From assembly GCA_020635495.1 (NCBI GenBank), contig JACJZQ010000001.1, positions 1 through 64,000 on the forward strand: DNA of 64,000 nt. The letters are read 5' to 3'. A model generated the notes under the pieces. It ran no database searches and was not told the DNA's origin. It worked only from the letters and a program-made list of their open reading frames with translations. Shown in pieces: positions 44,608 through 53,416 of the stretch. This stretch comes from Flavobacteriales bacterium. Its GTDB lineage: Bacteria; Bacteroidota; Bacteroidia; UBA10329. The position numbers were made by a program, and so were the translations under genes. The first letter of the stretch is position 1. Every line of letters begins with the position of its first letter.

Positions 44608-46224
44608 ATGTTCTCGGTTAAAAATCGGTCCGAAACCATCAAAACGCTTCAGTCAGAAACGTTCGATCTGCTTGTTATAGGCGGTGGAATTACGGGTGTT
44701 GGTATTGCGTTGGATGCGGCCGGCCGTGGGCTGAAAGTGGCCTTGGTGGAAAAGCAGGATTTTGCCGCAGGAACCAGCAGCCGTAGCACCAAGCTTATTC
44801 ATGGCGGACTGCGCTACCTGAAACAGTTGGAATTCGGTCTGGTACGTGAAGTGGGGCAAGAGCGAAAAACGGTTTATCATAACGCTCCGCACCTAGTGAT
44901 TCCCGAAAGGATGCTGCTACCGATAACCAAAGATGGTTCGTTCGGAAAAACCTCCGCGTCTTTCGGTATTTATACTTACGATTGGTTGGCGGGTGTTAAG
45001 CGTAGCGAGCGAAGATCTGTACTTAGCAGGACCAGCACATTGAAACGCGAACCGCTATTGCAAAAGGACGGGTTGGAGGCCGGAATCATGTACTGGGAAT
45101 ACCGCAGTGACGATGCCCGTTTGGTAATTGAAGTGGCCAAAACGGCTACGGCTGATGGTGCCATTCTGCTGAACTACTGCGAGTGTGCTGACTTTCTGTA
45201 CGAAAACGACCATGTTGCGGGCATTGAGGCGAGGGACCTGATCGGTGGTCACTCGATTCAGATAAAAGCCAAACGAACCATTAACGCGGCCGGGCCGTGG
45301 GTGGATAAGATCCGTGGTAAGGACTCTGATGTGAAGGGGAAAAGGCTTCATCTAACCAAAGGCATACACTTGGTGTTTGATCACGAACGGCTACCCCTGA
45401 AACAGGCCGTATACTTTGATGTGAGCGATGGCAGGATGATCTTTGCCATTCCGCGAGACGGTTGTACTTACGTGGGCACCACCGACACCACTTACACGGA
45501 TAAACTGGAGCGGCCAGCCGTAAGCCAGTCTGATGTGAATTACATTCTTGCCGCCACTAACGAGGCTTTTGACATTGAACCTTTGACCCAAGATGACATC
45601 CGATCTTCTTGGGCGGGGCTGCGGCCTTTGATACACGAAGACGGAAAGTCTCCATCAGAGCTCTCCAGAAAAGACGAGATCTTCATCTCTGATAAAGGGT
45701 TGATCAGTATTGCTGGCGGAAAACTGACCGGTTACCGTAAAATGGCCGAACGAACCGTTGATCTTGCATTGCGACAGTTGGAAGCGCAGGAAGGAAGGTC
45801 TTTCCTGCTATCGCGATCCTCTTCCAGGAAACTTTCGGGTGGAAGCTATCACAGTTTCAACGCCTTTAAAGATGAGTTAGGAGCAACCGACCTGACCAAT
45901 GACCAACTCAGCAGTTTGTACCATAAGTATGGCGATAATGCAAAAATCATTGTCGGATCCATAGACTGGAAAACCGCAGACCGAACCTGGGCCATCCTTA
46001 TTGCAGAGTTGAATTATGCGGTTGAGAACGAAATGGTGGCCGAGTTATCTGATTTCCTTATCAGAAGAACAGGTAGGCTCTATTTTGAGAAACGCATAGC
46101 TGACCACTATGCCGAAAAGCTGAACGATGAGCTGGCCGACCTGCTGGGTTGGACCGAGGCACAGAAAGCCGCTTCCATCAACACATACAACCTAGAAAGC
46201 AGGGCTGTTCTGACCTTCAAGTAA
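44608..46224 (+). CDS. glpD: Glycerol-3-phosphate dehydrogenase, FAD-dependent
   Basis: A 538-residue membrane-associated flavoenzyme that oxidises sn-glycerol 3-phosphate to dihydroxyacetone phosphate and feeds quinone. The FAD Rossmann motif is LLVIGGGITGVGIALDAAGRG, followed by GTSSRSTKLIHGGLRYL, the family signature. Later come NAAGPWVDKIRG, FAIPRDGCTYVGTTDT and SIAGGKLTGYRKMAE, and a C-terminal DAO_C helical domain of about 120 residues. The length is normal. It stands apart from glpK (36730) but completes the same route. The N-terminus is intact at the ATG at 44608. Confidence 0.95.
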   Translation: MFSVKNRSETIKTLQSETFDLLVIGGGITGVGIALDAAGRGLKVALVEKQDFAAGTSSRSTKLIHGGLRYLKQLEFGLVREVGQERKTVYHNAPHLVIPERMLLPITKDGSFGKTSASFGIYTYDWLAGVKRSERRSVLSRTSTLKREPLLQKDGLEAGIMYWEYRSDDARLVIEVAKTATADGAILLNYCECADFLYENDHVAGIEARDLIGGHSIQIKAKRTINAAGPWVDKIRGKDSDVKGKRLHLTKGIHLVFDHERLPLKQAVYFDVSDGRMIFAIPRDGCTYVGTTDTTYTDKLERPAVSQSDVNYILAATNEAFDIEPLTQDDIRSSWAGLRPLIHEDGKSPSELSRKDEIFISDKGLISIAGGKLTGYRKMAERTVDLALRQLEAQEGRSFLLSRSSSRKLSGGSYHSFNAFKDELGATDLTNDQLSSLYHKYGDNAKIIVGSIDWKTADRTWAILIAELNYAVENEMVAELSDFLIRRTGRLYFEKRIADHYAEKLNDELADLLGWTEAQKAASINTYNLESRAVLTFK

Positions 46225-46291
46225 AAAACTTTCCGTTAAGGAAATGTTAGTTGATGCGGCCGTTAATGTTGGCCATCGTAACTTCGATAGC

Positions 46292-46786
46292 ATGAAAACG
46301 CTGATCATTGTTCGTCATGGCAAGTCGAGCTGGGCCTACCCAGACCTCGAAGACTTCTACCGCCCGCTTAAACCGCGCGGAATAAACGATGCATTCAACA
46401 TTGGAGACGAGCTGTTGAAGCGGGATGTTTTCCCAGACCTCATTCTTTCGAGTCCAGCCATTAGGGCCATGAACACGGCCATCATCATTGCCCGAAAATT
46501 GGATTTTCCGTTGCAAAGAATCCGTGCCAACGAAAGCATTTACGAAGCCTCAACTTACCAATTGTTGCAACTTATCGGAAACGTGGAAAACTCCATTGAC
46601 ACGTTGATGATCTTCGGCCATAATCCTTCGTTCACCTCACTAATAAATCAGCTTCAGGAAGAATCGCTTTACAACCTGCCAACCTGCGGGGTTTTTGCAA
46701 TTGAACTACCTATAGATAGCTGGTCTGACATTGCCAAAGCAAAGGGCAAAAAGGTGTTGGAACTTTTCCCAAAAGAAGTCGCATAG
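46292..46786 (+). CDS. sixA: SixA-like histidine phosphatase
   Basis: A 164-residue member of the histidine phosphatase superfamily. The catalytic motif LIIVRHGKSSW, with the RHG phospho-histidine site, begins at residue 4. LILSSPAIRAMNTAIIIA and the second His in MIFGHNPSFT follow. This matches the small SixA group, which dephosphorylates phosphohistidine on proteins. The ATG at 46292 is preferred over an upstream in-frame start at 46244 because the domain begins at once. The target is unknown; no phosphotransfer protein is adjacent. Confidence 0.88.
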   Translation: MKTLIIVRHGKSSWAYPDLEDFYRPLKPRGINDAFNIGDELLKRDVFPDLILSSPAIRAMNTAIIIARKLDFPLQRIRANESIYEASTYQLLQLIGNVENSIDTLMIFGHNPSFTSLINQLQEESLYNLPTCGVFAIELPIDSWSDIAKAKGKKVLELFPKEVA

Positions 46787-46856
46787 TCAGCCTGTTTCGG
46801 TCAGGGATCCTGTACTTTCATCGCAGCAATAAATCACGTAAAACCACGCCTATTCT

Positions 46857-47744
46857 GTGCTGAAATTCGGAGCCATTGACATTGGATCAAACGCAGTAAG
46901 ACTGCTAATTACCAACGTATTTGAGGGTCCGGATGGACCTGTTTTCAAGAAGGCTTCTTTGGTAAGGGTGCCTATCCGGTTGGGCGAGGATGTTTTTGTG
47001 CAGGGCCATGTAGGACCCAAAAAGGCGGAGAAGCTGGTTGATACCATGCGCGCTTTCCGATTGTTGTTGGGCGTTCATGACGTGGTTGCGTTCCGCGCCT
47101 GCGCTACCTCTGCCATGCGAAACTCATCCAATGGAGAGGAATTGGTAGAGCGGATCTCCGATCAGGCTGAGATCGATATCGAAGTGATCCAAGGAAAAAA
47201 GGAGGCCGACATCATCTTCTCCAATCATTTTGAGGAAAAACTGTTCCACGATAGGAGTTACCTGTACATTGATGTTGGTGGTGGTAGCACCGAGCTTACC
47301 GTTTTCAGTGAGCAGAAACCCGTTGCAAGTAGGTCTTTCAGAATAGGAACATTGCGTTTGCTGAACAACAAGGTTGAGCCCGAATATTGGGAGAAGCTAT
47401 TGAATTGGGTGGAAAAGAATACGGAAGGCCTGGAGAAGTTGGACGCCATCGGTTCTGGTGGCAACATCAATAAGCTTTACAAGATGGCAGAGATTCCAGG
47501 AAGGAATCCGATGTCACGCAACAAACTGAAGGAGCTACATGTTATGCTTCGCGAAATGAGCTATGAGGAACGAATTGCCAAGTTGGGACTGAACCCAGAC
47601 CGAGCCGATGTAATTGTTCCGGCATGTGAAATCTTCCGAGCCATTCTGAAACGCGCCAAGATCAAAGACATCATTGTTCCAGAGTTCGGTCTGTCTGATG
47701 GAATTACTCGGTTGCTATATGAGAACTATAGGTCAAATAAGTAG
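46857..47744 (+). CDS. Ppx/GppA exopolyphosphatase-family phosphatase
   Basis: A 295-residue protein of the actin-like Ppx/GppA family, which degrades polyphosphate or converts pppGpp to ppGpp. It shows GAIDIGSNAVRLLI (phosphate 1), FRACATSAMRNSSNG, the second phosphate loop LYIDVGGGSTELTVF, and IGSGGNINKLYKMA. The C-terminal half ends NPDRADVIVPACEIF and GLSDGIT. It is shorter than E. coli Ppx (about 510) because only the core is present, as in many Bacteroidota. The start is GTG at 46857; no ATG is available. It overlaps the next gene by 26 bases. Confidence 0.9.
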   Translation: MLKFGAIDIGSNAVRLLITNVFEGPDGPVFKKASLVRVPIRLGEDVFVQGHVGPKKAEKLVDTMRAFRLLLGVHDVVAFRACATSAMRNSSNGEELVERISDQAEIDIEVIQGKKEADIIFSNHFEEKLFHDRSYLYIDVGGGSTELTVFSEQKPVASRSFRIGTLRLLNNKVEPEYWEKLLNWVEKNTEGLEKLDAIGSGGNINKLYKMAEIPGRNPMSRNKLKELHVMLREMSYEERIAKLGLNPDRADVIVPACEIFRAILKRAKIKDIIVPEFGLSDGITRLLYENYRSNK

Positions 47745-48222
47745 ACCATTAGCCGTTGCCTTTGTGGTTCTGGCTTCCGCATTTTCCAGCTCGGGTCAGA
47801 ATGTTCCAGTGATCGGTTTAGATGATCTGGAATCAAGGCTGAACGCAGGAAAAGACACCACGTTTGTGGTCAATTTCTGGGCCACTTGGTGCGGCCCGTG
47901 CGTGAAAGAACTCCCCTACTTTGAAGCATTGGAGTTGGCCAATCGAGATAAGCCTTTAAAGGTTTTGCTGGTAAGTCTGGATTTTGCGAACCAACTCGAA
48001 ACGAAGGTCATTCCCTTTGTCCAAACCAAAGAACTGGTCTCTGAGGTTGTGTTGATGGATGAAGACAAGCCCAATAAGTGGATTCCCCGCGTGAGCGAAG
48101 ATTGGACCGGTGCTCTTCCGGCCACCTTGTTCACTAACAAAGAAAAAAAGACCCGCCATTTTCATGAGGGGTCTTTCAAAGAAGGTGAGCTCGAACTCAA
48201 GCTCAAGGAATTAGATCTTTAA
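47719..48222 (+). CDS. TlpA-type thioredoxin-fold protein, exported
   Basis: A 167-residue periplasmic thioredoxin-like protein with signal peptide ending FSSSGQ. The active site WCGPC lies in FVVNFWATWCGPCVKELPYF, and the cis-Pro region is ALPATLFTNKEK. This is the TlpA/ResA type that reduces or delivers disulfides in the envelope. The ATG at 47719 lies within the end of the Ppx gene. Its last bases overlap the convergent thioredoxin-fold gene by four. Confidence 0.88.
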   Translation: MRTIGQISRPLAVAFVVLASAFSSSGQNVPVIGLDDLESRLNAGKDTTFVVNFWATWCGPCVKELPYFEALELANRDKPLKVLLVSLDFANQLETKVIPFVQTKELVSEVVLMDEDKPNKWIPRVSEDWTGALPATLFTNKEKKTRHFHEGSFKEGELELKLKELDL

Positions 48223-48821
48223 CTCTTTATTCTTTTGATGCTGCAACCAAGTGCTTTGGTTGTTTCTGGCTTTATCTTTTTTCCGGCAGATAGGGCTTTC
48301 AGTGCGTTCATCAGATAAGGCTCCTCAACTGCATTCTTGTCTTTGGAATTATCGTCAATTGCCCCTTTGTATACCAATTCCATATCGGCATTGAAAAGGA
48401 ACACATCTGGTGTTTTTGTTGCCCCGAAAAGATCGGCCAGTTGGTGGTTCTCGTCCACTACATAAGCAAAGTTGAAATAGCCTTTCTCCTGTGCATGTTT
48501 CTTCATCTCTTCCAGGCTGTCGTCTCCTTCTCGCTTGGCCTCGTTGGAGTTTACTAGCACAAATCCGATTCCCTCATTAGCGCTGTACTTATAAAGCTCA
48601 TTGTAGCGGTCTTCCCAGGCAACAACATACGGACACGTGTTGCAAGAATAGATCACCAACAGGCCCTTTTCTCCTTTCAGTTTTTCGAGGGTTAGGTTGT
48701 TTCCGTCTATGTTCTTCAGCTCCAGATCCTGGCCAGGCGCCTTATCTCCAATGTTCAATTGGGTTTCTGTTGGGCTCAGCGCCATAGCGGTGAGTAGTAA
48801 AAGTGTGGTCAGCAATTTCAT
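48219..48821 (-). CDS. Redoxin/thioredoxin-like protein with CNTC motif, exported
   Basis: A 200-residue protein with an N-terminal signal (LLTTLLLLTAMALSPTE). The redoxin domain starts IGDKAPGQDLELKNIDG and carries an active-site-like YSCNTCPYVVAWEDRY, the sequence seen in a Bacteroidota family of thioredoxin-like envelope proteins. The cis-Pro region is ATKTPDVFLFNADMELVY. The C-terminus contains a further Cys (ALGCSIKRI), and a similar last-helix Cys is present in the redoxin at 42620 (KGCLIE). It converges on the TlpA-type gene. The redox partner is unknown. Confidence 0.86.
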   Translation of the reverse strand: MKLLTTLLLLTAMALSPTETQLNIGDKAPGQDLELKNIDGNNLTLEKLKGEKGLLVIYSCNTCPYVVAWEDRYNELYKYSANEGIGFVLVNSNEAKREGDDSLEEMKKHAQEKGYFNFAYVVDENHQLADLFGATKTPDVFLFNADMELVYKGAIDDNSKDKNAVEEPYLMNALKALSAGKKIKPETTKALGCSIKRIKS

Positions 48822-48911
48822 CTTGATGTAAGTTTGGTTAGTGCTATATCTGTGAAAAACCTAAGGTAATGATGAAACTATAAACACAACAACACAGTAA
48901 AGGTTTATGAA

Positions 48912-50900
48912 ATGACGGAAGGGGGAAACAAGCCAGTTAAACTTGGTTTCGTGGAAGATTTTCACGGAGACACTGACATCATTCTAAAGGAGCTGCGTGA
49001 TTCTGAGATGAATTTTGAATATCAGGTAGCCACCGATGAAAAAGGCTTCCTGAAAATGCTCAAAGAACTTGAACCTGATGTGATAATCAGCCCGTACAGT
49101 CTAAAAGGCACCAATGCGGTAAAGCTACTTGGTTTGACCAGAGATGCCGGATATGACACGCCATTCATATTGTTAGCGTTCGACCTTTCGGAAGACATAG
49201 CCATTGACCTGTTGGCTGAAGGAATTGAGGATTACGTTCAGCGGTCTACCCTGAAACGACTTCCTGTTGCCATCAAAAAATCGCTTCAACGTTACAAAAT
49301 ACAGCTTGAGTTAAAGATCAGCGAAGCACAATTGAGACAAAGTGAAGCCTCGTTGAGTGAAGCACAGAAAATTGCCAAGATCGGCAGTTGGGAATGGGAT
49401 GTAGGAAGCGAGCGGGTCTGGTGGTCGGATGAAATGTACCGTATATATGAGACCGAAAAGCGTGAAATTACCCTTAGCGATGTCAAATCGTTCATTCATC
49501 CTGATGATCGAAAACGGGTTGATGAACTAACATCCAAGGACCTAAACGATAATATTGAACCTGTAATTGAGTATCGCATCTTATTGAATTCTGATAGAAT
49601 TAAACACGTTATCTCAAGCGCAAAACAGGTAAAGGATTCCAATGGCCAGGTGACCCAGCTGATAGGAACTTTGCAGGACGTTACAGAAAAAGTCACTTCA
49701 GAACTGGAGGCAAAGGCCAATCAAATTCAGAGAGAACTTACCCTCCAGGCTTCACGAATTGGTGTTTGGCATTGGTTGATAAATGAGAATGAACTTGTTT
49801 GGGACGATAGATGCTTTGAAATCTATGGAATTGAAAGACGGGCTATAGATGTTCCAGACTTTATTGAATTCATACACCCAGAGGATCGAAATTCCATTCA
49901 GGTCAGAATCTCCGAGGCTCTCTCAAGCGGAGATTACAGTTCTGAATACCGCATATTCACGCAACAGGGAACAAAATATTTGCATGGCAGAGGCAAGGTG
50001 ACCTTTGACAATACTGGGGCCCCTATAAGAATGGATGGAATCATTATTGACATGACCGAGCGGCATGATATTGAAGAGGCTCTCAGAAACAGCGAACAAC
50101 TGTTCCGAGACATGGCAGAAAGCATCACTGAGGTGTTTTGGCTAACAGACTGGGGACTTAACAAGGTACTTTACGTGAGCCCACAGTACGAAAGACTGTA
50201 TGGCCTGTCGGCAGAATCGTTGTACGAAGATTCCTCCTCATGGTCCAAAGCCATTCACCCAGATGATCTCGATCGGGCAACGAAAGAATTCCGAGAGCAC
50301 TCGATAAAAGGTACATACGACACTGAGTATCGGTTGCAGATGCCAGATGGCACTATCAAGTGGGTACGAGACAGGGCGTTTCCGGTTTACAGTTCAGATG
50401 GTGGGGTGTCTAGAATTGCAGGCATCACGGAAGACATTACCAAACAGAAGCTTGACAAAGAGCGGATTGAAACCCTATCTCTGGTCGCTTCCGAAACTGT
50501 CAACGGGGTTCTTATTCATAACCCAGATGGCACAATAAACTGGGCAAACAAGGGATTTGAAAAGATTACCGGCTACTCGTATGATGAGATTGTCGGTAAT
50601 GAACCCTGGTCTGTAATGGCAGGCCCAGAAACCGACCAACGGTTAGTACAGATGACCTACCAGAAAGTACAGCAGGGTAAGTCGTTCTCGTCAGACAACA
50701 TTCTAAGGCACAAAGATGGACACAACGTATGGGTTAATGTGAGTTTTACGCCAATTCTGGACGAATACGGGAACGTATCTAAGGTGGTAAGCATCGGCAT
50801 GGACATCACCAAGCAGAAGGAGACCGAACACCTACAACGTAGTATGCTCAAGAAACTCGAAAAGGCAAACGAGGAATTGAAGAGACGTGCGGGAGATTAG
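48912..50900 (+). CDS. Pseudo-receiver plus multi-PAS protein without output domain
   Basis: A 662-residue cytosolic protein. The N-terminal receiver-like domain (about 9-125) keeps an acidic start (GFVEDFHGD) but has Pro where the phosphorylated Asp belongs (DVIISPYSLKG), Ala in place of the switch Thr (FILLAFDL), and no conserved Lys (DYVQRSTLKRLP). Four PAS/PAC units follow, with WSDEMYRIYETEK, WDDRCFEIYGIER, VSPQYERLYGLSAESLYE and WANKGFEKITGYSYDEIVG. The protein ends in a coiled coil (QRSMLKKLEKANEELKRR) exactly where a histidine-kinase dimerisation helix would normally begin. No kinase, cyclase or DNA-binding domain is present, and the next gene converges immediately, so nothing is left for one. 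It may be an adaptor or a truncated kinase. Confidence 0.85.
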   Translation: MTEGGNKPVKLGFVEDFHGDTDIILKELRDSEMNFEYQVATDEKGFLKMLKELEPDVIISPYSLKGTNAVKLLGLTRDAGYDTPFILLAFDLSEDIAIDLLAEGIEDYVQRSTLKRLPVAIKKSLQRYKIQLELKISEAQLRQSEASLSEAQKIAKIGSWEWDVGSERVWWSDEMYRIYETEKREITLSDVKSFIHPDDRKRVDELTSKDLNDNIEPVIEYRILLNSDRIKHVISSAKQVKDSNGQVTQLIGTLQDVTEKVTSELEAKANQIQRELTLQASRIGVWHWLINENELVWDDRCFEIYGIERRAIDVPDFIEFIHPEDRNSIQVRISEALSSGDYSSEYRIFTQQGTKYLHGRGKVTFDNTGAPIRMDGIIIDMTERHDIEEALRNSEQLFRDMAESITEVFWLTDWGLNKVLYVSPQYERLYGLSAESLYEDSSSWSKAIHPDDLDRATKEFREHSIKGTYDTEYRLQMPDGTIKWVRDRAFPVYSSDGGVSRIAGITEDITKQKLDKERIETLSLVASETVNGVLIHNPDGTINWANKGFEKITGYSYDEIVGNEPWSVMAGPETDQRLVQMTYQKVQQGKSFSSDNILRHKDGHNVWVNVSFTPILDEYGNVSKVVSIGMDITKQKETEHLQRSMLKKLEKANEELKRRAGD

Positions 50901-51769
50901 CCCTCGACTGAGACCGCAAACGAACACATGAAGCGTTCGCCTGACGCTAACTTCACAATGCTGTCTTTAATAAAGAAGTCTGCTGGTTGATCTGCATTGT
51001 CAGCGCAACCGATCCAAGGCTCTATGCACACATAATCAGCCCCTGGTTTGGACCAAATGCCTAAATGCGGAAAGCCTTTGTAATCAACTATCAATCGTTT
51101 TCCGCCTTCCTTTTGTTGAATCCAAACCCGTTTGCTCGGTATGTCTTTGAAAACCAAGGCATCTTCCTTGAAAAGGTCATAATACAGGTCTATTCTGTCA
51201 GAATCTGTGAGAACATTTCGCGTATCTCCATTATAAAGCCCTTTGTCATCCAACAAGTGTCGGTCTATGGTCATCGATCGGTCAAACCGAATCTCATAAT
51301 CTGAATATTCCTCACTCTTGAAAAAAGGAACCGCGAATGCCGGATGACCACCTATTTGAAAGCCTATTGTTTTCTCGTCTGAGTTCACCACTTCGAAAGA
51401 TTGAATCAGAACGTCATTGGTCAGCTTGTAAGTAATTCGAAACGCGAAATTGAACGGGTAGTGCCGTAGTGTCTCCTGATTCTCTCTGAGTTCAAATACT
51501 GCTGTTTCTGAATTGTTTTCCAGAACATCGAATGGCTGCATCCGCGTAAATCCATGCCGCGCCATTGGATAATCCACCCCTTCAATCTGGACTTTTCCAT
51601 CTCGAGATTCACCAACACAAGGGAAAAGGATAGGCGCCCTACGCGGCCAAAACTTCTCGTCTGCAGACCACATGTGTTCCACTCCATCGCGCTTGTCGTA
51701 TAAACTGGTCAATTCTGCACCTAGTGGGTCTATGTTAACACGCAGGTAATCATTTTCTAATGTTATCAT
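50897..51769 (-). CDS. Aldose 1-epimerase family protein
   Basis: A 290-residue galactose-mutarotase-fold protein (Bacteroidota group close to YeaD/LacX). It shows GAELTSLYDKRDGVEHMW, PRRAPILFPCVGESRDG, the catalytic His in ARHGFTRMQPF, GFQIGGHPAFAVPF and a Glu in DYVCIEPWIG. It interconverts sugar anomers or hexose-6-phosphate anomers; the substrate is not deducible. The start is the ATG at 51769 (an in-frame GTG at 51775 also exists). It converges with the PAS protein, overlapping four bases at the stops. Confidence 0.9.
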   Translation of the reverse strand: MITLENDYLRVNIDPLGAELTSLYDKRDGVEHMWSADEKFWPRRAPILFPCVGESRDGKVQIEGVDYPMARHGFTRMQPFDVLENNSETAVFELRENQETLRHYPFNFAFRITYKLTNDVLIQSFEVVNSDEKTIGFQIGGHPAFAVPFFKSEEYSDYEIRFDRSMTIDRHLLDDKGLYNGDTRNVLTDSDRIDLYYDLFKEDALVFKDIPSKRVWIQQKEGGKRLIVDYKGFPHLGIWSKPGADYVCIEPWIGCADNADQPADFFIKDSIVKLASGERFMCSFAVSVEG

Positions 51770-51820
51770 TTTCACAATTTTGAACTCAATCGAAACAATT
51801 AGGCTGCTTATCCGTTATTC

Positions 51821-51839
51821 TAATGTTACGTTAATGTTA
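51821..51839. repeat. Two TAATGTTA direct repeats one helical turn apart
   Basis: TAATGTTA occurs at 51821-51828 and 51832-51839, centres 11 bases apart, in the divergent region between the aldose epimerase and MORN-like genes; a third copy is at 51758-51765. This spacing suits a protein-binding site. AT-rich chance is possible. Confidence 0.35.
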
Positions 51840-51857
51840 ACACTCTTAATTTTTTCG

Positions 51858-51865
51858 TAACTTTG
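51858..51865 (+). promoter_or_regulatory. Candidate -7 box of the MORN-like gene
   Basis: TAACTTTG fits TAnnTTTG and ends 19 bases before the ATG at 51885. The -33 TTG is not evident; the TAATGTTA repeats lie where it would be. Confidence 0.5.
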
Positions 51866-51884
51866 ATTTAATAAGATAAGCGCC

Positions 51885-52277
51885 ATGAAAGCAGCAGTTT
51901 TAAGTTTGGTAGTATTAGTGAGCACGGCTTGTGTTGCACAAAATACGGTGAAGACGAGTTACGAAGACGGTACTTTAAAGAGTGAGTATGTGAAGAAGGG
52001 GCATGATCTTGTGGCAGTGACCAACTACTACAAGAGCGGTGCTGTAAAGGAAACAGGTTTTTTCAAGAATGAGATTCCTGATGGACAATGGGTCACTTAC
52101 TCTGAGAGCGGAGCTAAAACAGCCGAGTTGAGTTACGTGGACGGAAAGCGTCATGGAGAATTTCGAGTTTGGGATGAATACTCCAATGCATACATGGAGA
52201 TTCATTACGCCAAAGGCGAAATCATTACAGCAGATCGGTACGTTAAAGAGACCGACTTTGCTGCGAAAGACCACTAA
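51885..52277 (+). CDS. MORN-like repeat exported protein (YwqK-type)
   Basis: A 130-residue exported protein with signal ending ACVAQ. Consecutive MORN-like strand pairs follow: TSYEDGTLKSEYVKKGHDL, NYYKSGAVKETGFFKNEIPDG, QWVTYSESGAKTAELSYVDGK and HGEFRVWDEY. This repeat pattern is that of the YwqK family, named an antitoxin in Bacillus, but the Bacteroidota versions are exported and their role is unknown. No toxin gene is adjacent. It ends at a strong terminator. Confidence 0.85.
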   Translation: MKAAVLSLVVLVSTACVAQNTVKTSYEDGTLKSEYVKKGHDLVAVTNYYKSGAVKETGFFKNEIPDGQWVTYSESGAKTAELSYVDGKRHGEFRVWDEYSNAYMEIHYAKGEIITADRYVKETDFAAKDH

Positions 52278-52299
52278 GGTTTAGAAAAGAAAAAAAGAG

Positions 52300-52338
52300 A
52301 AAGCCCGCTGAACAAATTGTTCAGCGGGCTTTTGTTTG
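52300..52338. terminator. Strong bidirectional terminator between MORN gene and tRNA-Asn
   Basis: A 14-base stem (52300-52313 and 52319-52332, core GCCCGCTGAAC/GTTCAGCGGGC) is followed by TTTTG on the plus strand and by a T-rich run on the minus strand. It closes the MORN-like transcript and, from the other side, the tRNA-Asn transcript. Confidence 0.9.
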
Positions 52339-52412
52339 CTCCTCCTCTTGGGCTCGAACCAAGGACCCTCTGATTAACAGTCAGATGCTCTAACCAACTG
52401 AGCTAAGGAGGA
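52339..52412 (-). tRNA. tRNA-Asn (anticodon GTT)
   Basis: On the minus strand, a 74-base cloverleaf: acceptor TCCTCCT pairs with AGGAGGA, D arm AGCTCAGTTGGTTAGAGC, anticodon stem TCTGA/TCAGA with loop CTGTTAA (anticodon GTT), and T arm CTTGGTTCGAGCCCAAG. The discriminator base is G. CCA is not encoded (GCA follows). It ends six bases before the hairpin of a shared terminator. Confidence 0.95.
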
Positions 52413-52433
52413 ATTTGAGGGCTGCAAATGTAG

Positions 52434-52463
52434 TTTGCTTGCTCATATAATCCAATACCTTTG
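52434..52463 (+). promoter_or_regulatory. Full Bacteroidota-type promoter of the PfkB kinase gene
   Basis: TTTG at 52434-52437, an 18-base spacer and TACCTTTG at 52456-52463 give a good match to the TTG/TAnnTTTG consensus, 23 bases before the ATG at 52487. Confidence 0.75.
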
Positions 52464-52486
52464 CGAAAAATCTTAAACCACACAAA

Positions 52487-53416
52487 ATGAGCTTGCTTAC
52501 TGTAGGAACCGTTGCCTTTGACGCCATAGAAACACCATTCGGAAAAACCGATAAAATCATTGGTGGTGCAGCCACCTACATTGCGCTTGCTTCTTCTTAC
52601 TTCAACAAACCTATCAACATGGTTTCGGTTATCGGTGATGATTTTCCGGAAGAAGCATTGGAGAACCTCAGAAATCACGGTGCCAATACAGATGGCATTC
52701 AAGTAAAGCATGGAGAGAAAACATTCTTCTGGAGCGGCAAATACCACAACGACATGAACACTCGCGATACGTTGGCCACGGAGCTCAACGTGTTGGCAGA
52801 TTTTGAACCCGTGGTGCCTACTCATTACCAAGAATGTGAATTCCTTATGCTGGGAAATCTTACACCAGCGGTTCAAATGTCTGTTATCAACCAATTGCCA
52901 AACAGGCCAAAGTTGGTTGTTCTGGATACCATGAATTTCTGGATGGACATTGCGCTTGATGAGTTGAAAGCCGTTCTGAAAAAGATAGATGTGCTTACCA
53001 TCAACGATGAAGAAGCACGTCAACTTTCTGGGGAATATTCTTTAGTAAAGGCAGCTCAGGCCATCCTCACCATGGGCCCAAAGTACTTGGTAATCAAAAA
53101 GGGCGAGCACGGTGCTTTACTGTTCAATAATGAGTCTGTATTCTTTGCCCCTGCTCTTCCATTGGAAGAGGTTTTTGATCCAACTGGAGCTGGAGACAGC
53201 TTTGCGGGTGGCTTCATCGGCTACTTGGCAAGCACTCGCGATACTTCGTTCGACAATATGAAGCGTGCCATCATTTTCGGGTCGGCCATGGCCTCGTTCT
53301 GTGTAGAGAAATTCGGAACGGAGAGGTTGATTAACCTTTCTCAGGAAGAAATCGATGACCGTGTTCAGGATTTCATCGACCTGGTACAATTCGATATCTC
53401 ATTGGTCAACGATTAA
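52487..53416 (+). CDS. PfkB-family carbohydrate/nucleoside kinase
   Basis: A 309-residue cytosolic kinase of the PfkB (ribokinase) family. The N-terminal GGAATYIALASSYF and VSVIGDDFPEEAL, and the C-terminal signature DPTGAGDSFAGGFIGYL with catalytic Asp, are intact. SVIGDDF and the short lid (FFWSGKYHNDM) resemble adenosine-kinase-like and sugar-kinase members in Bacteroidota; the substrate cannot be fixed. A consensus promoter precedes it. The stop overlaps the converging biotin-carrier gene by four bases. Confidence 0.9.
   Translation: MSLLTVGTVAFDAIETPFGKTDKIIGGAATYIALASSYFNKPINMVSVIGDDFPEEALENLRNHGANTDGIQVKHGEKTFFWSGKYHNDMNTRDTLATELNVLADFEPVVPTHYQECEFLMLGNLTPAVQMSVINQLPNRPKLVVLDTMNFWMDIALDELKAVLKKIDVLTINDEEARQLSGEYSLVKAAQAILTMGPKYLVIKKGEHGALLFNNESVFFAPALPLEEVFDPTGAGDSFAGGFIGYLASTRDTSFDNMKRAIIFGSAMASFCVEKFGTERLINLSQEEIDDRVQDFIDLVQFDISLVND

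Noticed and set aside
51885..52277. Toxin-antitoxin module because of YwqK similarity
   Set aside because: The protein is exported and no toxin-like gene is adjacent; the MORN-like fold alone does not imply an antitoxin.
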